From contig NZ_JANSKK010000004.1 of the NCBI RefSeq assembly GCF_026659735.1, positions 1-64,000 on the forward strand: DNA of 64,000 nucleotides, read 5' to 3'. How positions within the stretch are numbered: the stretch's first letter is position 1; each line of letters begins with the position of its first letter. This document shows positions 46,049 to 54,672 of this stretch, piece after piece. The stretch is from Staphylococcus pettenkoferi. GTDB lineage: Bacteria > Bacillota > Bacilli > Staphylococcales > Staphylococcaceae. The notes beneath the pieces are model-generated. The model did not search any database and was not told where the DNA came from. It saw only the letters and a list, made by a program, of their open reading frames with translations. A program made the translations under genes and the position numbers.

Positions 46049-46627
46049 TTATTCTTCCCCTACTAAAGTGACCTTATTACCAGCGAGTGACGCCACTTCA
46101 CATAATGATGAAACTTTGAGTCCTGCTTCGTTCAATTTCTGACGTCCAGGTTGGAATGATTTCTCAACTAAGATACCGATACCAACTGTTTGTGCTTTCG
46201 CCTGCTCTACAAGATTGTTCAAGCCTAGAGAAGCATCTCCATTCGCTAAGAAATCATCAATGATTAAGATGCGGTCATTCTCATCTAAGAATTCTTTAGA
46301 AATCATGACATGAGATGTTTTATTCTTAGTAAATGAGTGTATATCTGTCGTATAAGCATCTTGGTTCAATGTGTTCGGTTTCGCTTTCTTCGCGAAAAGA
46401 CAAGGTACCCCGAATCGTTTCGCCACCATAATTGCCGGAGCAATCCCTGACGCTTCGATTGTCAGAATCTTAGTGATGCCTTCGTCCTTGAATTGATTGT
46501 AGAATGTTTCTCCTACTTCCCACATCAATTCGGCATCGATTTGGTGGTTCAAGAACCCATCGACTTTGAGAATGCGCTCGTCGATAACGACACCATCTTC
46601 TTTAACTTTTTGCTTTAACAAATCCAC
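46049..46627 (-). CDS. xpt: xanthine phosphoribosyltransferase
   Basis: Makes XMP from xanthine and PRPP. 192 residues from GTG at 46627 (MDLLKQKVKEDGVVIDERIL), the usual length and N-terminus; GGAGG lies about 10 nt upstream. The PRPP loop is ILIIDDFLANGDASLG (about 120-135). An in-frame extension to 46726 runs through the riboswitch terminator and is not coding. First gene of the operon. Confidence 0.97.
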   Translation of the reverse strand: MDLLKQKVKEDGVVIDERILKVDGFLNHQIDAELMWEVGETFYNQFKDEGITKILTIEASGIAPAIMVAKRFGVPCLFAKKAKPNTLNQDAYTTDIHSFTKNKTSHVMISKEFLDENDRILIIDDFLANGDASLGLNNLVEQAKAQTVGIGILVEKSFQPGRQKLNEAGLKVSSLCEVASLAGNKVTLVGEE

Positions 46628-46651
46628 TTCTAGCCCTCCTATTTTTGATAC

Positions 46652-46683
46652 AAAAAAATTCCTAAACTTTCGCAAGTTAGGAA
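46652..46683 (-). terminator. xpt riboswitch expression-platform terminator
   Basis: Minus strand TTCCTAACTT / AAGTTTAGGAA hairpin (46659-46683) then TTTTTTTG, 25 nt before the xpt start. It is 175 nt downstream of the aptamer. ACTCATAGT immediately 5' of the hairpin (46683-46691) is complementary to the aptamer P1 3' strand. Confidence 0.85.
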
Positions 46684-46858
46684 CTATGAGTAAACATGCA
46701 ATACAATTAAGCATCCGTCTTAGCACGGTACACCTCTCTAATCATGTGACGACTGTAAGTCCTGTGCACACATTGGGGTAGGTATGTCGCGGGAAGTGTG
46801 CGCGTCGTCTAAGCAGGCTTGTTTAAAGCGAATTGCTTTGTTTATGTATTGAATTGCT

Positions 46859-46928
46859 ACTCATAGTCATGTTGTTTATGGCAACATGGTAGAAACTTCT
46901 AAAGCCCTATTCTTTAGATTATATGAGT
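46859..46928 (-). promoter_or_regulatory. purine (guanine-type) riboswitch aptamer
   Basis: 70 nt. P1 ACTCATA / TATGAGT; J1/2 TAATC; P2 TAGGGCTTTAGAA; J2/3 GTTTCTACC; P3 loop CCATAAA; J3/1 GACTAT, whose C (position 74 in the usual numbering) specifies guanine rather than adenine. Ligand binding should stabilise P1 and allow termination upstream of xpt. Confidence 0.95.
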
Positions 46929-46947
46929 TAAATAAAATTATTTACTG

Positions 46948-46976
46948 ATGATAGCAAATTTAGACGGATTTTTCAA
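46948..46976 (-). promoter_or_regulatory. promoter of xpt-pbuX-guaB-guaA
   Basis: Minus strand TTGAAA (46971-46976), 17-nt spacer, TATCAT (46948-46953); the start falls about 13 nt before the aptamer. Confidence 0.8.
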
Positions 46977-47110
46977 TATGTTCAAACCCCTAAATATAGA
47001 TTCTCTTCAACAATTTGGAGGGATTGAATAAAATATGTAGACATTCTATAAATACTATTACTGAGCGAGTTTGTCAGAAATTTGAAAAAGTAATATAATT
47101 AAATTGAATC

Positions 47111-47136
47111 GTTTCTAAACTCTTTACATAGGGTAT
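47111..47136 (+). promoter_or_regulatory. SigB-type promoter
   Basis: GTTTCT (47111-47116), 14-nt spacer, GGGTAT (47131-47136), a close match to the SigB consensus, about 45 nt before a general stress protein gene. Confidence 0.78.
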
Positions 47137-47181
47137 AGAAATAATAATATATGTCGCTCAAAAAGATGGAGGGAAATCACA

Positions 47182-47607
47182 ATGACACAATTTACTATCG
47201 TTGATAACACAGATGAATTATTTAAAGAAATTGACAAGAAACGTTCTGAAGGCTACGAGAACTACGAATTAACAGTGTTAAGCCGCACAAAGTTAAAAGA
47301 TGAGCGCATTCACGATTCTGAAATTAGCTTAATTGTTACTAGCGGTACATTCAGTGATGCTATGGCTAAAATGTTAACTGGTGAAGATTCTGAAGGTACA
47401 GTACTAGCTAACTACGACTTAACTGAAGAAGAACAAGAACGCTATAAACAAGAAATTCTTAATGACAAGTTAATCTTAGTTGCTTCTAAAGATGAATCTA
47501 ATCACAAAGAAGTAGAAGATAACAATGCAGCTTACACTAACGAAGAAGTGAATGATCAAGACAAAGATGAACATTATGCTGAAGAATCAGAAGGCCCTAA
47601 GTCTTAA
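47182..47607 (+). CDS. general stress protein (GSP17M/YflT-like)
   Basis: 141 residues: an alpha/beta N-terminal module (FTIVDNTDELFKEIDKKRSE, YELTVLSRTKL) and a long acidic, Asn/Glu/Asp-rich tail. This family is induced by general stress in Bacillus and Staphylococcus, and the SigB-type promoter immediately upstream supports that. Biochemical role unknown. GGAGGG precedes the ATG; a terminator follows. Confidence 0.85.
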   Translation: MTQFTIVDNTDELFKEIDKKRSEGYENYELTVLSRTKLKDERIHDSEISLIVTSGTFSDAMAKMLTGEDSEGTVLANYDLTEEEQERYKQEILNDKLILVASKDESNHKEVEDNNAAYTNEEVNDQDKDEHYAEESEGPKS

Positions 47608-47688
47608 TTGAACTCAACGAATATCCATATTGATTAAGGCGTCTCTAGTTAGATACCAATATGAGATATTGCGTCTATTTTAAAGCCC

Positions 47689-47735
47689 GTCCCAACACCT
47701 CTTACATACGTTGATGAGTGTGTTGGGACTTTTTT
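47689..47735 (+). terminator. terminator of the general stress gene
   Basis: GTCCCAACAC / GTGTTGGGAC stem then TTTTTTT. Confidence 0.88.
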
Positions 47736-47847
47736 TACAAAAAATCTGGTTGGCGAGCGAGTTAAAATAGATTATCATTTATTTTAAGTATCACTATTGA
47801 ATTTACGGATTATTGAATGACGCACTGTTAATACTAGGGGGAATATT

Positions 47848-48525
47848 ATGGAATTTACGGTTGTAAAATCGAGCCAGGAGCCATTATATCGAGAAGCTTT
47901 ATCCTTGTATGATGAAAAATTAGATATTTCACTTTACGAAGATGAACGTATCTTTAGACAATCGTTAGAGAATAAACATACGAAAGATGACTATATCTTT
48001 CTCGTAGGACTTGAGAAAGGTGAAGTTGTCAGCTTAGCGACAGCGCATTATGAAGCAACGACGAACTCATCATTTCTCATCTATTTAATCGCGCGTAATA
48101 CTGACAATCATGACACATTAATGGATCTCACTTTAGAAGAAGTGAAGTCAGAAATTAATAAATTAGCTAATCGTGTCCACGAACGTGATGTGAACTTCAT
48201 TATGTTTGAAGTCCCAAAAGAGCCTGAAGAATTAGACGAAGATACAGATCAAATTATTCGTGATCGTCAAACTTTCTTGAACCGTCATGGTTTTGAAAAG
48301 CAACATGAAATCCCTTATCTTCGACCTGACTTTGATGGTCAATCATCAGGCATTCCTAAAGATTTATATATCAAACCGAATCTCGAACTCACCAAAGATA
48401 TTTATGGTACCAGCGTGAAGTCAAATTATATTCTCAAATATGTCTTCGCAAATAAATTATCTCGCTCATATATTTACGCATTGTTAGAAGCCATGAACTT
48501 GCGCAAAGCACCCCACTCCTCTTAA
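47848..48525 (+). CDS. GNAT-like protein of unknown function
   Basis: 225 residues. The middle shows an acetyltransferase-like order (YIFLVGLEKGEVVSLATAHY, then FLIYLIARNTDN and FLNRHGFEKQHEIPYLRPDF), but no clear acetyl-CoA loop of the R/QxxGxG/A type, so activity is doubtful. The C-terminal region (about 170-225) is unassigned. AGGGGGA precedes the ATG. I would annotate it as GNAT fold, hypothetical. Confidence 0.6.
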   Translation: MEFTVVKSSQEPLYREALSLYDEKLDISLYEDERIFRQSLENKHTKDDYIFLVGLEKGEVVSLATAHYEATTNSSFLIYLIARNTDNHDTLMDLTLEEVKSEINKLANRVHERDVNFIMFEVPKEPEELDEDTDQIIRDRQTFLNRHGFEKQHEIPYLRPDFDGQSSGIPKDLYIKPNLELTKDIYGTSVKSNYILKYVFANKLSRSYIYALLEAMNLRKAPHSS

Positions 48526-48658
48526 GTTGCCTAACACACTTGAAATACGGCGCTAAACGGTTTAAACTAACATAGAGGTTAGACTGACGTATCACTGACC
48601 GCAGACAGACGCCAGTCTTAATAATTCATCCTCTTATCTAATGAAAGGAATTGTATCT

Positions 48659-49267
48659 ATGTTAACGAAAGAATTCGCTCAACGCGTCGATCTCAGTGAA
48701 AAACAAGTCCGTAAAATTGTACAACATTTAGAAGAACGTGGTTACCATCTTAACAAAACGGAATATCGTGGTAGAGAAGCTACCGATTTTACCGAAGAAG
48801 ATATTGAATTATTCAATGAAATTGCTGAGAAAGTAAAGCAGACGAATAGCTATGAGCTCGCATTTGATGAATTAGAACAGGAGAAAGACTTCCTCCAAGT
48901 CCTCGTTAAAGATGAAGACGAACAGCTACCGGCTGACCCTAACGTTTCTAATTTAATGAGCGAACTCCGTACTGAAATCCAACAAATGCGTGAGGAACGT
49001 CACATGCTTGGACAAATGATTAATCAAGTCCATCAACAACAGAACGAATTGAAAGAGCTCCAAGATCAAATGACGTCTAAGTTGGATGATAATACGAAAT
49101 CATTAAAAGAATTACAAACATCTGCATCAGATATTCAATCTACACAATCTGACATGCAGAAACTCCAGAAAGAACAAGGCGAATTAGCTAAAAATACGTC
49201 TAAATTGCTTGAAGAGCAACCTAAACAAGAGAATAAAGGATTCTTCGCTCGCTTATTTGGTTTGTAA
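48659..49267 (+). CDS. HTH and coiled-coil protein with membrane-targeting-like tail
   Basis: 202 residues. An N-terminal MerR/wHTH-like domain (TKEFAQRVDLSEKQVRKIVQ and RGREATDFTEEDIELF, about 1-60), a long coiled coil (about 95-185, heptads such as NQVHQQQNELKELQDQM and LQTSASDIQSTQSDMQKLQK) and a short C-terminal end KGFFARLFGL that would form an amphipathic helix. This order recalls RacA-type DNA-membrane tethers; homology is not claimed. The ATG at 48659 has AAAGGA 9 nt upstream. A terminator follows, so it is a single-gene unit. Confidence 0.75.
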   Translation: MLTKEFAQRVDLSEKQVRKIVQHLEERGYHLNKTEYRGREATDFTEEDIELFNEIAEKVKQTNSYELAFDELEQEKDFLQVLVKDEDEQLPADPNVSNLMSELRTEIQQMREERHMLGQMINQVHQQQNELKELQDQMTSKLDDNTKSLKELQTSASDIQSTQSDMQKLQKEQGELAKNTSKLLEEQPKQENKGFFARLFGL

Positions 49268-49286
49268 TCCTTATTTCGAAGTAGTA

Positions 49287-49330
49287 ACGAGTCTCAGACA
49301 TTGATTGATGTCTGTGGCTCGTTTTATTTT
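49287..49330 (+). terminator. terminator
   Basis: ACGAG...CAGACAT / ATGTCTG...CTCGT stem (49287-49322) then TTTATTTTT. Confidence 0.82.
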
Positions 49331-49474
49331 TATCTTTGGCTCAAATTTTTTCTTTGAGCAAACCTTCGCCTATACCTCCAATGCGCTTTTACCCTTACTC
49401 ATTTGTATAAAAACAGTATTAGTCCTGAACTGTTAAGGTCATTTCCCCACTATAATTATGGTTTTCCCTAATAT

Positions 49475-49489
49475 TGATAATCATTCTCA
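49475..49489 (+). promoter_or_regulatory. Fur-box-like operator upstream of scdA
   Basis: TGATAATCATTCTCA differs at one base from the 7-1-7 box TGATAATNATTATCA. It sits among AT-rich promoter-like sequence (TATAAT at 49490-49495, TATACT at 49495-49500) about 55 nt before scdA. Fur, or the related PerR or Zur, could bind. Confidence 0.6.
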
Positions 49490-49543
49490 TATAATATACT
49501 TAAGTTATAGAAAGAACCCATAATCTAGTGAGGAGGACAAAAC

Positions 49544-50233
49544 ATGATACAACAAACACAGCACGTTGCAGATGTCGTTACAGAAGTTCCTAAGAGCGCT
49601 GACATCTTTCGTCGTTATGGTATCGATTTCTGTTGTGGTGGCGACATTCCTATTGAAGAAGCTGCACGCAATAACAAGAGGGTCGATTTAGACACGTTGT
49701 TACAAGAGTTAAACAGTATTGATCAAACTGAAGAGCCGGGTACGATTAATGTGAAATATTTAGACGGCTCATCTCTCATTCAATATATTCAAGCCCGCTT
49801 CCACCAACCACTTAGAGAGGAATTTAAGAATTTAACCCCTTACGTTACGAAATTAGCGAAAGTACATGGGCCAAATCACCCATATCTCGTGGAGTTAAAA
49901 TCACTCTATACACAACTCAAAGAAGCGCTGTTAGGCCATATTGAGGAGGAAGATCAAGAATCATTCCCTCAACTACGCGCTTTATCCGCCGGGGAAGAGG
50001 TAGCTGATCCTTCAAAAATTATCAACGAATTAGTCGATGAGCATCAAGAAGTAGGTCAATTATTACAAGATATTCGTTCAATCACTAACGATTATCATCC
50101 GCCTGTTGAAGCGTGTGGTACATGGCGACTCGTCTATCACCGCTTAGAGCATTTAGAACACGAAACGCACGAACATGTTCACTTAGAAAACCACATCTTG
50201 TTTAAGAAATATCAACCATTAGCAAATGACTAA
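49544..50233 (+). CDS. scdA: iron-sulfur cluster repair protein ScdA
   Basis: Di-iron protein (RIC family) restoring Fe-S clusters damaged by nitric oxide or peroxide. 229 residues: N-terminal ScdA_N domain with vicinal Cys30-Cys31 in GIDFCCGGD, then a hemerythrin-like four-helix domain with His ligands ([52 protein letters not shown]). GAGGAGG lies 7 nt before the ATG. A methyltransferase follows 16 nt downstream. Confidence 0.95.
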   Translation: MIQQTQHVADVVTEVPKSADIFRRYGIDFCCGGDIPIEEAARNNKRVDLDTLLQELNSIDQTEEPGTINVKYLDGSSLIQYIQARFHQPLREEFKNLTPYVTKLAKVHGPNHPYLVELKSLYTQLKEALLGHIEEEDQESFPQLRALSAGEEVADPSKIINELVDEHQEVGQLLQDIRSITNDYHPPVEACGTWRLVYHRLEHLEHETHEHVHLENHILFKKYQPLAND

Positions 50234-50249
50234 CGAGGAATGATGCACA

Positions 50250-51005
50250 ATGAAGAAAGAAGCTGGCCATACATTTTTAGCCAAATTAGGTAAAAAACGT
50301 CTTAGACCTGGTGGTCGCAAAGCTACCGACTGGCTCATTAAGAAAGGGCATTTTACAAAAGATAAACGTGTCTTAGAATTGGGATGTAACATGTGTACGA
50401 CAGCAATCCAACTAGCTAAGACGTATGGTTGTAACATCGAAGGCATCGATCTCAATGCGAAAGCGTTACAGCAAGGTCAGAAGAACGTACAGGCAGCGAA
50501 CTTATCGCATCTGATACACGTACAGAAAGCGAATGCGATGAATCTGCCTTTCGAAGACGAGCAGTTCGACATTATTCTTAATGAAGCAATGTTGACGATG
50601 TTACCGCTAAAGGCGAAAGTTCAAGCACTGAGAGAATACTATCGTGTGTTGAAACCAGGCGGTATTCTCTTAACACATGATATCGCTATTATAAATCTCG
50701 CTCAGAAAGAAGAAATTGTCGAGAATTTGAGTTCTGCGATCAATGTGAAAGTTACACCGCTCCCTACCGCAGAGTGGTATCAACTCTTTAAAGATAGCCG
50801 CTTCAGTCAAATTGAATCTCACATCGGCGAACTTACACTTATGACACCTGCAGGCATGTTGTATGACGAAGGTCTCTTTGGCACGCTGAAGATTGTTAAA
50901 AATGCACTGAAGAAAGAGAATCGCAACATGTTCTTTACGATGTTTAGAACGATGAAACGATATAAAAAAGATATGAACTATATCGTGCATGCGGTGAGGA
51001 AGTAA
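50250..51005 (+). CDS. class I SAM-dependent methyltransferase
   Basis: 251 residues. Motif I RVLELGCNMCTTAIQLA (about 39-55), acidic motif II IEGIDLNAKAL, motif IV FDIILNEAMLTML and post-motif EYYRVLKPGGILLTHD. The two extra Cys in GCNMC are unusual for motif I. It begins 16 nt after scdA with GAGGAA upstream, so the two are an operon; that context suggests a role in NO or redox stress, possibly on a small thiol, quinone or metal compound. Substrate unknown. Confidence 0.85.
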   Translation: MKKEAGHTFLAKLGKKRLRPGGRKATDWLIKKGHFTKDKRVLELGCNMCTTAIQLAKTYGCNIEGIDLNAKALQQGQKNVQAANLSHLIHVQKANAMNLPFEDEQFDIILNEAMLTMLPLKAKVQALREYYRVLKPGGILLTHDIAIINLAQKEEIVENLSSAINVKVTPLPTAEWYQLFKDSRFSQIESHIGELTLMTPAGMLYDEGLFGTLKIVKNALKKENRNMFFTMFRTMKRYKKDMNYIVHAVRK

Positions 51006-51103
51006 ATTAACTTCAATATGATGAGAAGATATGTTTGCCAAATAACTAAGCCTTAATTTCAATTTCTGTTTCACAATGAAATGTATCTTCTCAAATTTAC
51101 AAT

Positions 51104-51172
51104 AAGCCATTCTGCGTTGTTTTGCGCTCCATCCGATATTCTTACGCGAAACATTCCACAGAATGGCTTTTG
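51104..51172 (+). terminator. long-loop hairpin after the methyltransferase gene
   Basis: AAGCCATTCTG (51104-51114) pairs with CAGAATGGCTT (51159-51169), followed by TTG. The T-run is short, so termination is uncertain. The remaining 51173-51467 shows no gene; a minus-strand frame here overlaps the methyltransferase and lacks a ribosome binding site. Confidence 0.5.
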
Positions 51173-51467
51173 TATCTTGTCTCAATATATGTACAAATTT
51201 ATGTTCATTTAGTAAGCGACATGAATTGTAGTTAGTACAGGACAAAAATTGCCCGAGAGAAATGCGGTATTTGGATAGATTCAAAAAGAACGCATCCTTT
51301 CTTGTGTTCATGTCAACCTCACGAAGACCATGACTATGAAATCACAGGCTTAGACTCTCTTACAAAATTTCTCCTTGATTTACAATATGCAAAGTATTAT
51401 CCTTAGTATGTATATCGGAATTACCCCTTTAAACACAATATAAATAGAAAGCGTGGGTTGATTAATA

Positions 51468-52862
51468 ATGAATACGTTATTAATTATTATTAACATTATT
51501 ATACTCGTGGCTTTCCTTATCGGTTTAAATGTAATGGCAAGAAAGCACGTTTCATTCCCTAAACGTGTTTTTTCTGCGTTAGCAATTGGTATCATCTTTG
51601 GTATCATTCTACATTTAATTTACGGTGCGGATTCTCACGTTACTAAACAAACTTCAGATTGGTTTAGCATCATTGGTGACGGCTATGTGGCGTTACTTCA
51701 AATGATCGTTATGCCACTGATCTTTATTTCTATCGTTTCTGCTTTTACGAAGATCAAGATTGGCGAGAAATTCGCGAAGATCGGTACATTTATCTTTATC
51801 TTCTTAATTGGTACCGTAGCCATCGCTGCAATTATCGGAATCTTATCAGCGCTTATCTTCCACCTTGATGCATCTAGTATCGATCTCGGTAGTGCTGAAC
51901 ATTCTCGTGGTAGCGAAATCGCTAAACAAGCGAAAGATATGACGGCAAATACGTTACCTCAACAAATCTTAGAGTTACTGCCATCTAATCCATTCTTAGA
52001 CTTCACAGGTCAACGTACTACGTCTACGATCGCAGTTGTAATCTTTGCGGCATTTATCGGCTTTGCGTTCTTACGTGTGATGCGTAAACAACCTGAGCAC
52101 GGTAACTTACTCAAACGCGGTATCGACGCAGTTTATTCTATCGTGATGTCTATCGTAACTTTCGTATTGCGCCTTACACCATACGGTATCTTGGCAATTA
52201 TTGCGAATACGATTATGACGAGTGACTTTGGTGCGATTTGGACGTTAGGTAAATTCGTCATCGCATCTTATGCAGCGTTGATAGTGATGTACCTCATTCA
52301 CTTACTCATCGTGTCACTTCTTGGTTTAAACCCTGCCACATTTGTTAAAAAGACTGCAGAAGTGCTCTTGTTCGCGTTTACTTCTCGTTCAAGTGCCGGT
52401 GCTTTACCACTTAACATCCAAACTCAGAAAGCGCGTTTAGGTGTCCCTGATGGTATCGCAAACTTCTCTGCATCATTCGGCTTATCTATCGGTCAAAATG
52501 GTTGTGCAGGTATTTATCCAGCAATGCTCGCAGTCATGGTAGCACCAGTAGCAAACGTCGATATCACACCTCAATTTATCTTGAGTGTCATCGGTATCGT
52601 GATCATTAGTTCATTTGGCGTTGCAGGTGTCGGCGGTGGCGCAACATTCGCATCTATCATCGTCCTATCTGCTTTAAACCTCCCAGTAGCACTTGCTGGG
52701 GTACTCATCTCAGTTGAACCACTCATCGACATGGGTCGTACCGCATTAAACGTAAATGACTCTATGCTTGCAGGTGCAGGTACAGCGAAATTAACAAATC
52801 ACTTAGACAAAGAGACTTACAATAGTCGTCACTACGACGAATTGACTTCTCAAAACTCATAA
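51468..52862 (+). CDS. tcyP: L-cystine transporter TcyP (DAACS family)
   Basis: 464 residues, sodium- or proton-coupled cystine symporter of the dicarboxylate/amino acid:cation family. About eight membrane helices with two re-entrant loops; SRSSAGALPLNIQTQK (about 307-322) is the serine-rich HP1-type motif, and GQNGCAGIYPAMLAVMVAP and GVAGVGGGATFASIIVLSAL are family core motifs. ATG start with weak GTGGG upstream. Adjacent to nfrA region as in other staphylococci; CymR control is plausible but no box was confirmed. Confidence 0.95.
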   Translation: MNTLLIIINIIILVAFLIGLNVMARKHVSFPKRVFSALAIGIIFGIILHLIYGADSHVTKQTSDWFSIIGDGYVALLQMIVMPLIFISIVSAFTKIKIGEKFAKIGTFIFIFLIGTVAIAAIIGILSALIFHLDASSIDLGSAEHSRGSEIAKQAKDMTANTLPQQILELLPSNPFLDFTGQRTTSTIAVVIFAAFIGFAFLRVMRKQPEHGNLLKRGIDAVYSIVMSIVTFVLRLTPYGILAIIANTIMTSDFGAIWTLGKFVIASYAALIVMYLIHLLIVSLLGLNPATFVKKTAEVLLFAFTSRSSAGALPLNIQTQKARLGVPDGIANFSASFGLSIGQNGCAGIYPAMLAVMVAPVANVDITPQFILSVIGIVIISSFGVAGVGGGATFASIIVLSALNLPVALAGVLISVEPLIDMGRTALNVNDSMLAGAGTAKLTNHLDKETYNSRHYDELTSQNS

Positions 52863-52880
52863 GCCTTAAAGAATAAATTA

Positions 52881-52940
52881 AAGCACTCTAACTTAGGTGA
52901 TCGTCTTAAGACAATACTCCCTTTGTTAGAGTGCTTGTTA
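52881..52940 (+). terminator. tcyP terminator
   Basis: AAGCACTCTAAC (52881-52892) / GTTAGAGTGCTT (52925-52936) then GTTATTT; also near the end of the converging gene. Confidence 0.7.
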
Positions 52941-53522
52941 TTTATAATGTGATTGGAATGGGCCCCACGTCATTTCTTTCTGACTATCCAACGTTAAACG
53001 TCTAGATTCTTCCTCCACATCGTCAAACCATTGTAGAAACGCAGGCGTACGATCGAGGTGACTTTCGACACACTTTGACGTGACGTCACGTGAATAAATC
53101 GTTCCAGATTCAAATTCGTATTGGATTTGGGTATAAGTGAGCGGCGTCGCATGAGAACGTCGATAGGCTTTCTGAACTAATCCTACCAGTTTCGGTGCTT
53201 GTGAAATCACTTGATCATACAATCGCTGCTTATACGTCGGATCATCTAAATCATTCCACATCATCAGTCGCCCATTCATTTGAAAGAAGATATCCATATT
53301 CGGTTGGTGCTTTTTAAAGGAAATGAGGATAAAGATACGCTCAGCCGTGTTATCCACGCAAGTACTGACACTAATCGCGACCTTACGCGTATACTTCTTC
53401 CACCCTTCTTCTAAATCTTCCGTACTAATCTTAGGTTCTGTATAATCCGCAAACGGGTTGCGTGTCACAGAGCCATTTAAGGCGTCGTGTAGCTTTCGAT
53501 AGAGTTGTTGTAATAGCGACAT
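52938..53522 (-). CDS. conserved protein of unknown function
   Basis: 194 residues, soluble, no signal peptide or membrane segment. A mix of strands and helices with motifs KVAISVSTCVDNTAERIFIL and RLMMWNDLDDPTYKQRLYDQ; Trp- and Tyr-rich end. I recognise no domain. The ATG at 53522 has AAGGAG 9 nt upstream; an in-frame TTG 9 nt earlier overlaps that Shine-Dalgarno. Confidence 0.7.
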   Translation of the reverse strand: MSLLQQLYRKLHDALNGSVTRNPFADYTEPKISTEDLEEGWKKYTRKVAISVSTCVDNTAERIFILISFKKHQPNMDIFFQMNGRLMMWNDLDDPTYKQRLYDQVISQAPKLVGLVQKAYRRSHATPLTYTQIQYEFESGTIYSRDVTSKCVESHLDRTPAFLQWFDDVEEESRRLTLDSQKEMTWGPFQSHYK

Positions 53523-53625
53523 GAGGCTCAACTCCTTACGTTGAATATAGCTTAAGCAGTGATGAAGATTGAATTACAATCACTGTAGAGGCACAGCGTC
53601 AATCTTTCTAGGGGGTTTAGATGTT

Positions 53626-53685
53626 TAAAAAGGACTCAGCGTATCCGTTTCTATTTCACTTTATCAAACGTCTACACAGAGTCCT
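53626..53685 (-). terminator. nfrA terminator
   Basis: Minus strand AGGACTC / GAGTCCT arms (53631-53685) with a long loop, then TTTTTAAA. Confidence 0.65.
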
Positions 53686-53693
53686 CTATCTCC

Positions 53694-54449
53694 TTACTTC
53701 TTCACAAATCCTGATTTATTCAACTCATCTAACATATCAAGACGTTGTTTCGTACTCATAAAGTTAATCACTTGGTCAGACCAAGTCTCAGTTCTTTTAC
53801 CATTCGTACGTTGACGATAGTAATCACTAACTGTTTGATCATAACGTCTCAACAACTGACGATGTTGGGTCTTATCATGAATATATTTGTTTTTATGGAA
53901 GACCGCTTCGAAAGGAAGTCTCGGTTTAGGTGAACCATTCTCGTTATCTGCCGGCACACCTACTGCCATACCAAATAGTGGGAAGGTATAGTCAGGGAGG
54001 TCTAAGATTTCTTTCACACGCGCAACATCATTACGCAATGAGCCAAGATAGACGATGCCATATCCCATATCTTCAGCAGTAACTGCCATATTCTGAGCCA
54101 GTAACGCGACATCGATAGACCCTACGAGTAGGTTCTCAGTAGAGCCAAATGCCTCTTCCAAGTCTTCTTGACGTTCATCGTCCATGACGGAATGTCTATA
54201 ATAGTCCATGATGAAGACGAATAGATAGCCATTCTCTTCTACATACGGTTGACCTGAAACTTCTTTCAAGCTCTCTTTGACTTGTAAGTCGTCTATACCG
54301 ATAACAGAGTATGTTTGTAGGTAGCTGGAAGTAGATGCGGCTTGGCCTGCTTCCACGATGTGTTGAACATCAGATTCAGGGAGCGGTTGGTCTTTGAACC
54401 GTCTAACTGAGTGATGTTGTGTTAATAAGTTGTAAACATAGTCCCCCAT
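53694..54449 (-). CDS. nfrA: NADPH-dependent FMN oxidoreductase / nitroreductase NfrA
   Basis: 251-residue flavoprotein of the FRP/NfrA group. FMN-binding HHSVRRFKDQPLP (about 12-24) and AASTSSYLQTYSVIGI (about 37-52), plus MGYGIVYLGSLRND and the C-terminal Arg-rich RRYDQTVSDYYRQRT. Reduces flavins, nitro compounds and disulfide-stress products. AAAGGAG precedes the ATG. Lies with tcyP, catalase and ahpCF in a redox neighbourhood. Confidence 0.94.
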   Translation of the reverse strand: MGDYVYNLLTQHHSVRRFKDQPLPESDVQHIVEAGQAASTSSYLQTYSVIGIDDLQVKESLKEVSGQPYVEENGYLFVFIMDYYRHSVMDDERQEDLEEAFGSTENLLVGSIDVALLAQNMAVTAEDMGYGIVYLGSLRNDVARVKEILDLPDYTFPLFGMAVGVPADNENGSPKPRLPFEAVFHKNKYIHDKTQHRQLLRRYDQTVSDYYRQRTNGKRTETWSDQVINFMSTKQRLDMLDELNKSGFVKK

Positions 54450-54672
54450 GCTTTCACTCCTTTATGCATCCAATTTCTATCAGGTAATGATTGATATTAT
54501 TTTACCCCTTTTAGCCGCTATACAAACTGCGAAAGCGAATTCTTCTTCCGGTAAAATGTGAGCTCAATTCAATATTGCACGGTCAATTTCGGCTCTTCCG
54601 TTGCATAATTGTGTATTTATCGTTAAGATATTAGTAACAATTTTCAGAATTCTAAATCGGGAGAGATGTTAT

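Noticed and set aside
46627-46726. N-terminal extension of Xpt
   Set aside because: It would translate the riboswitch terminator; GTG at 46627 with GGAGG gives the family length.
50670-51311. 213-codon minus-strand frame
   Set aside because: Half lies antisense to the methyltransferase; no ribosome binding site and no recognisable domain. I looked for transposase motifs and saw none.
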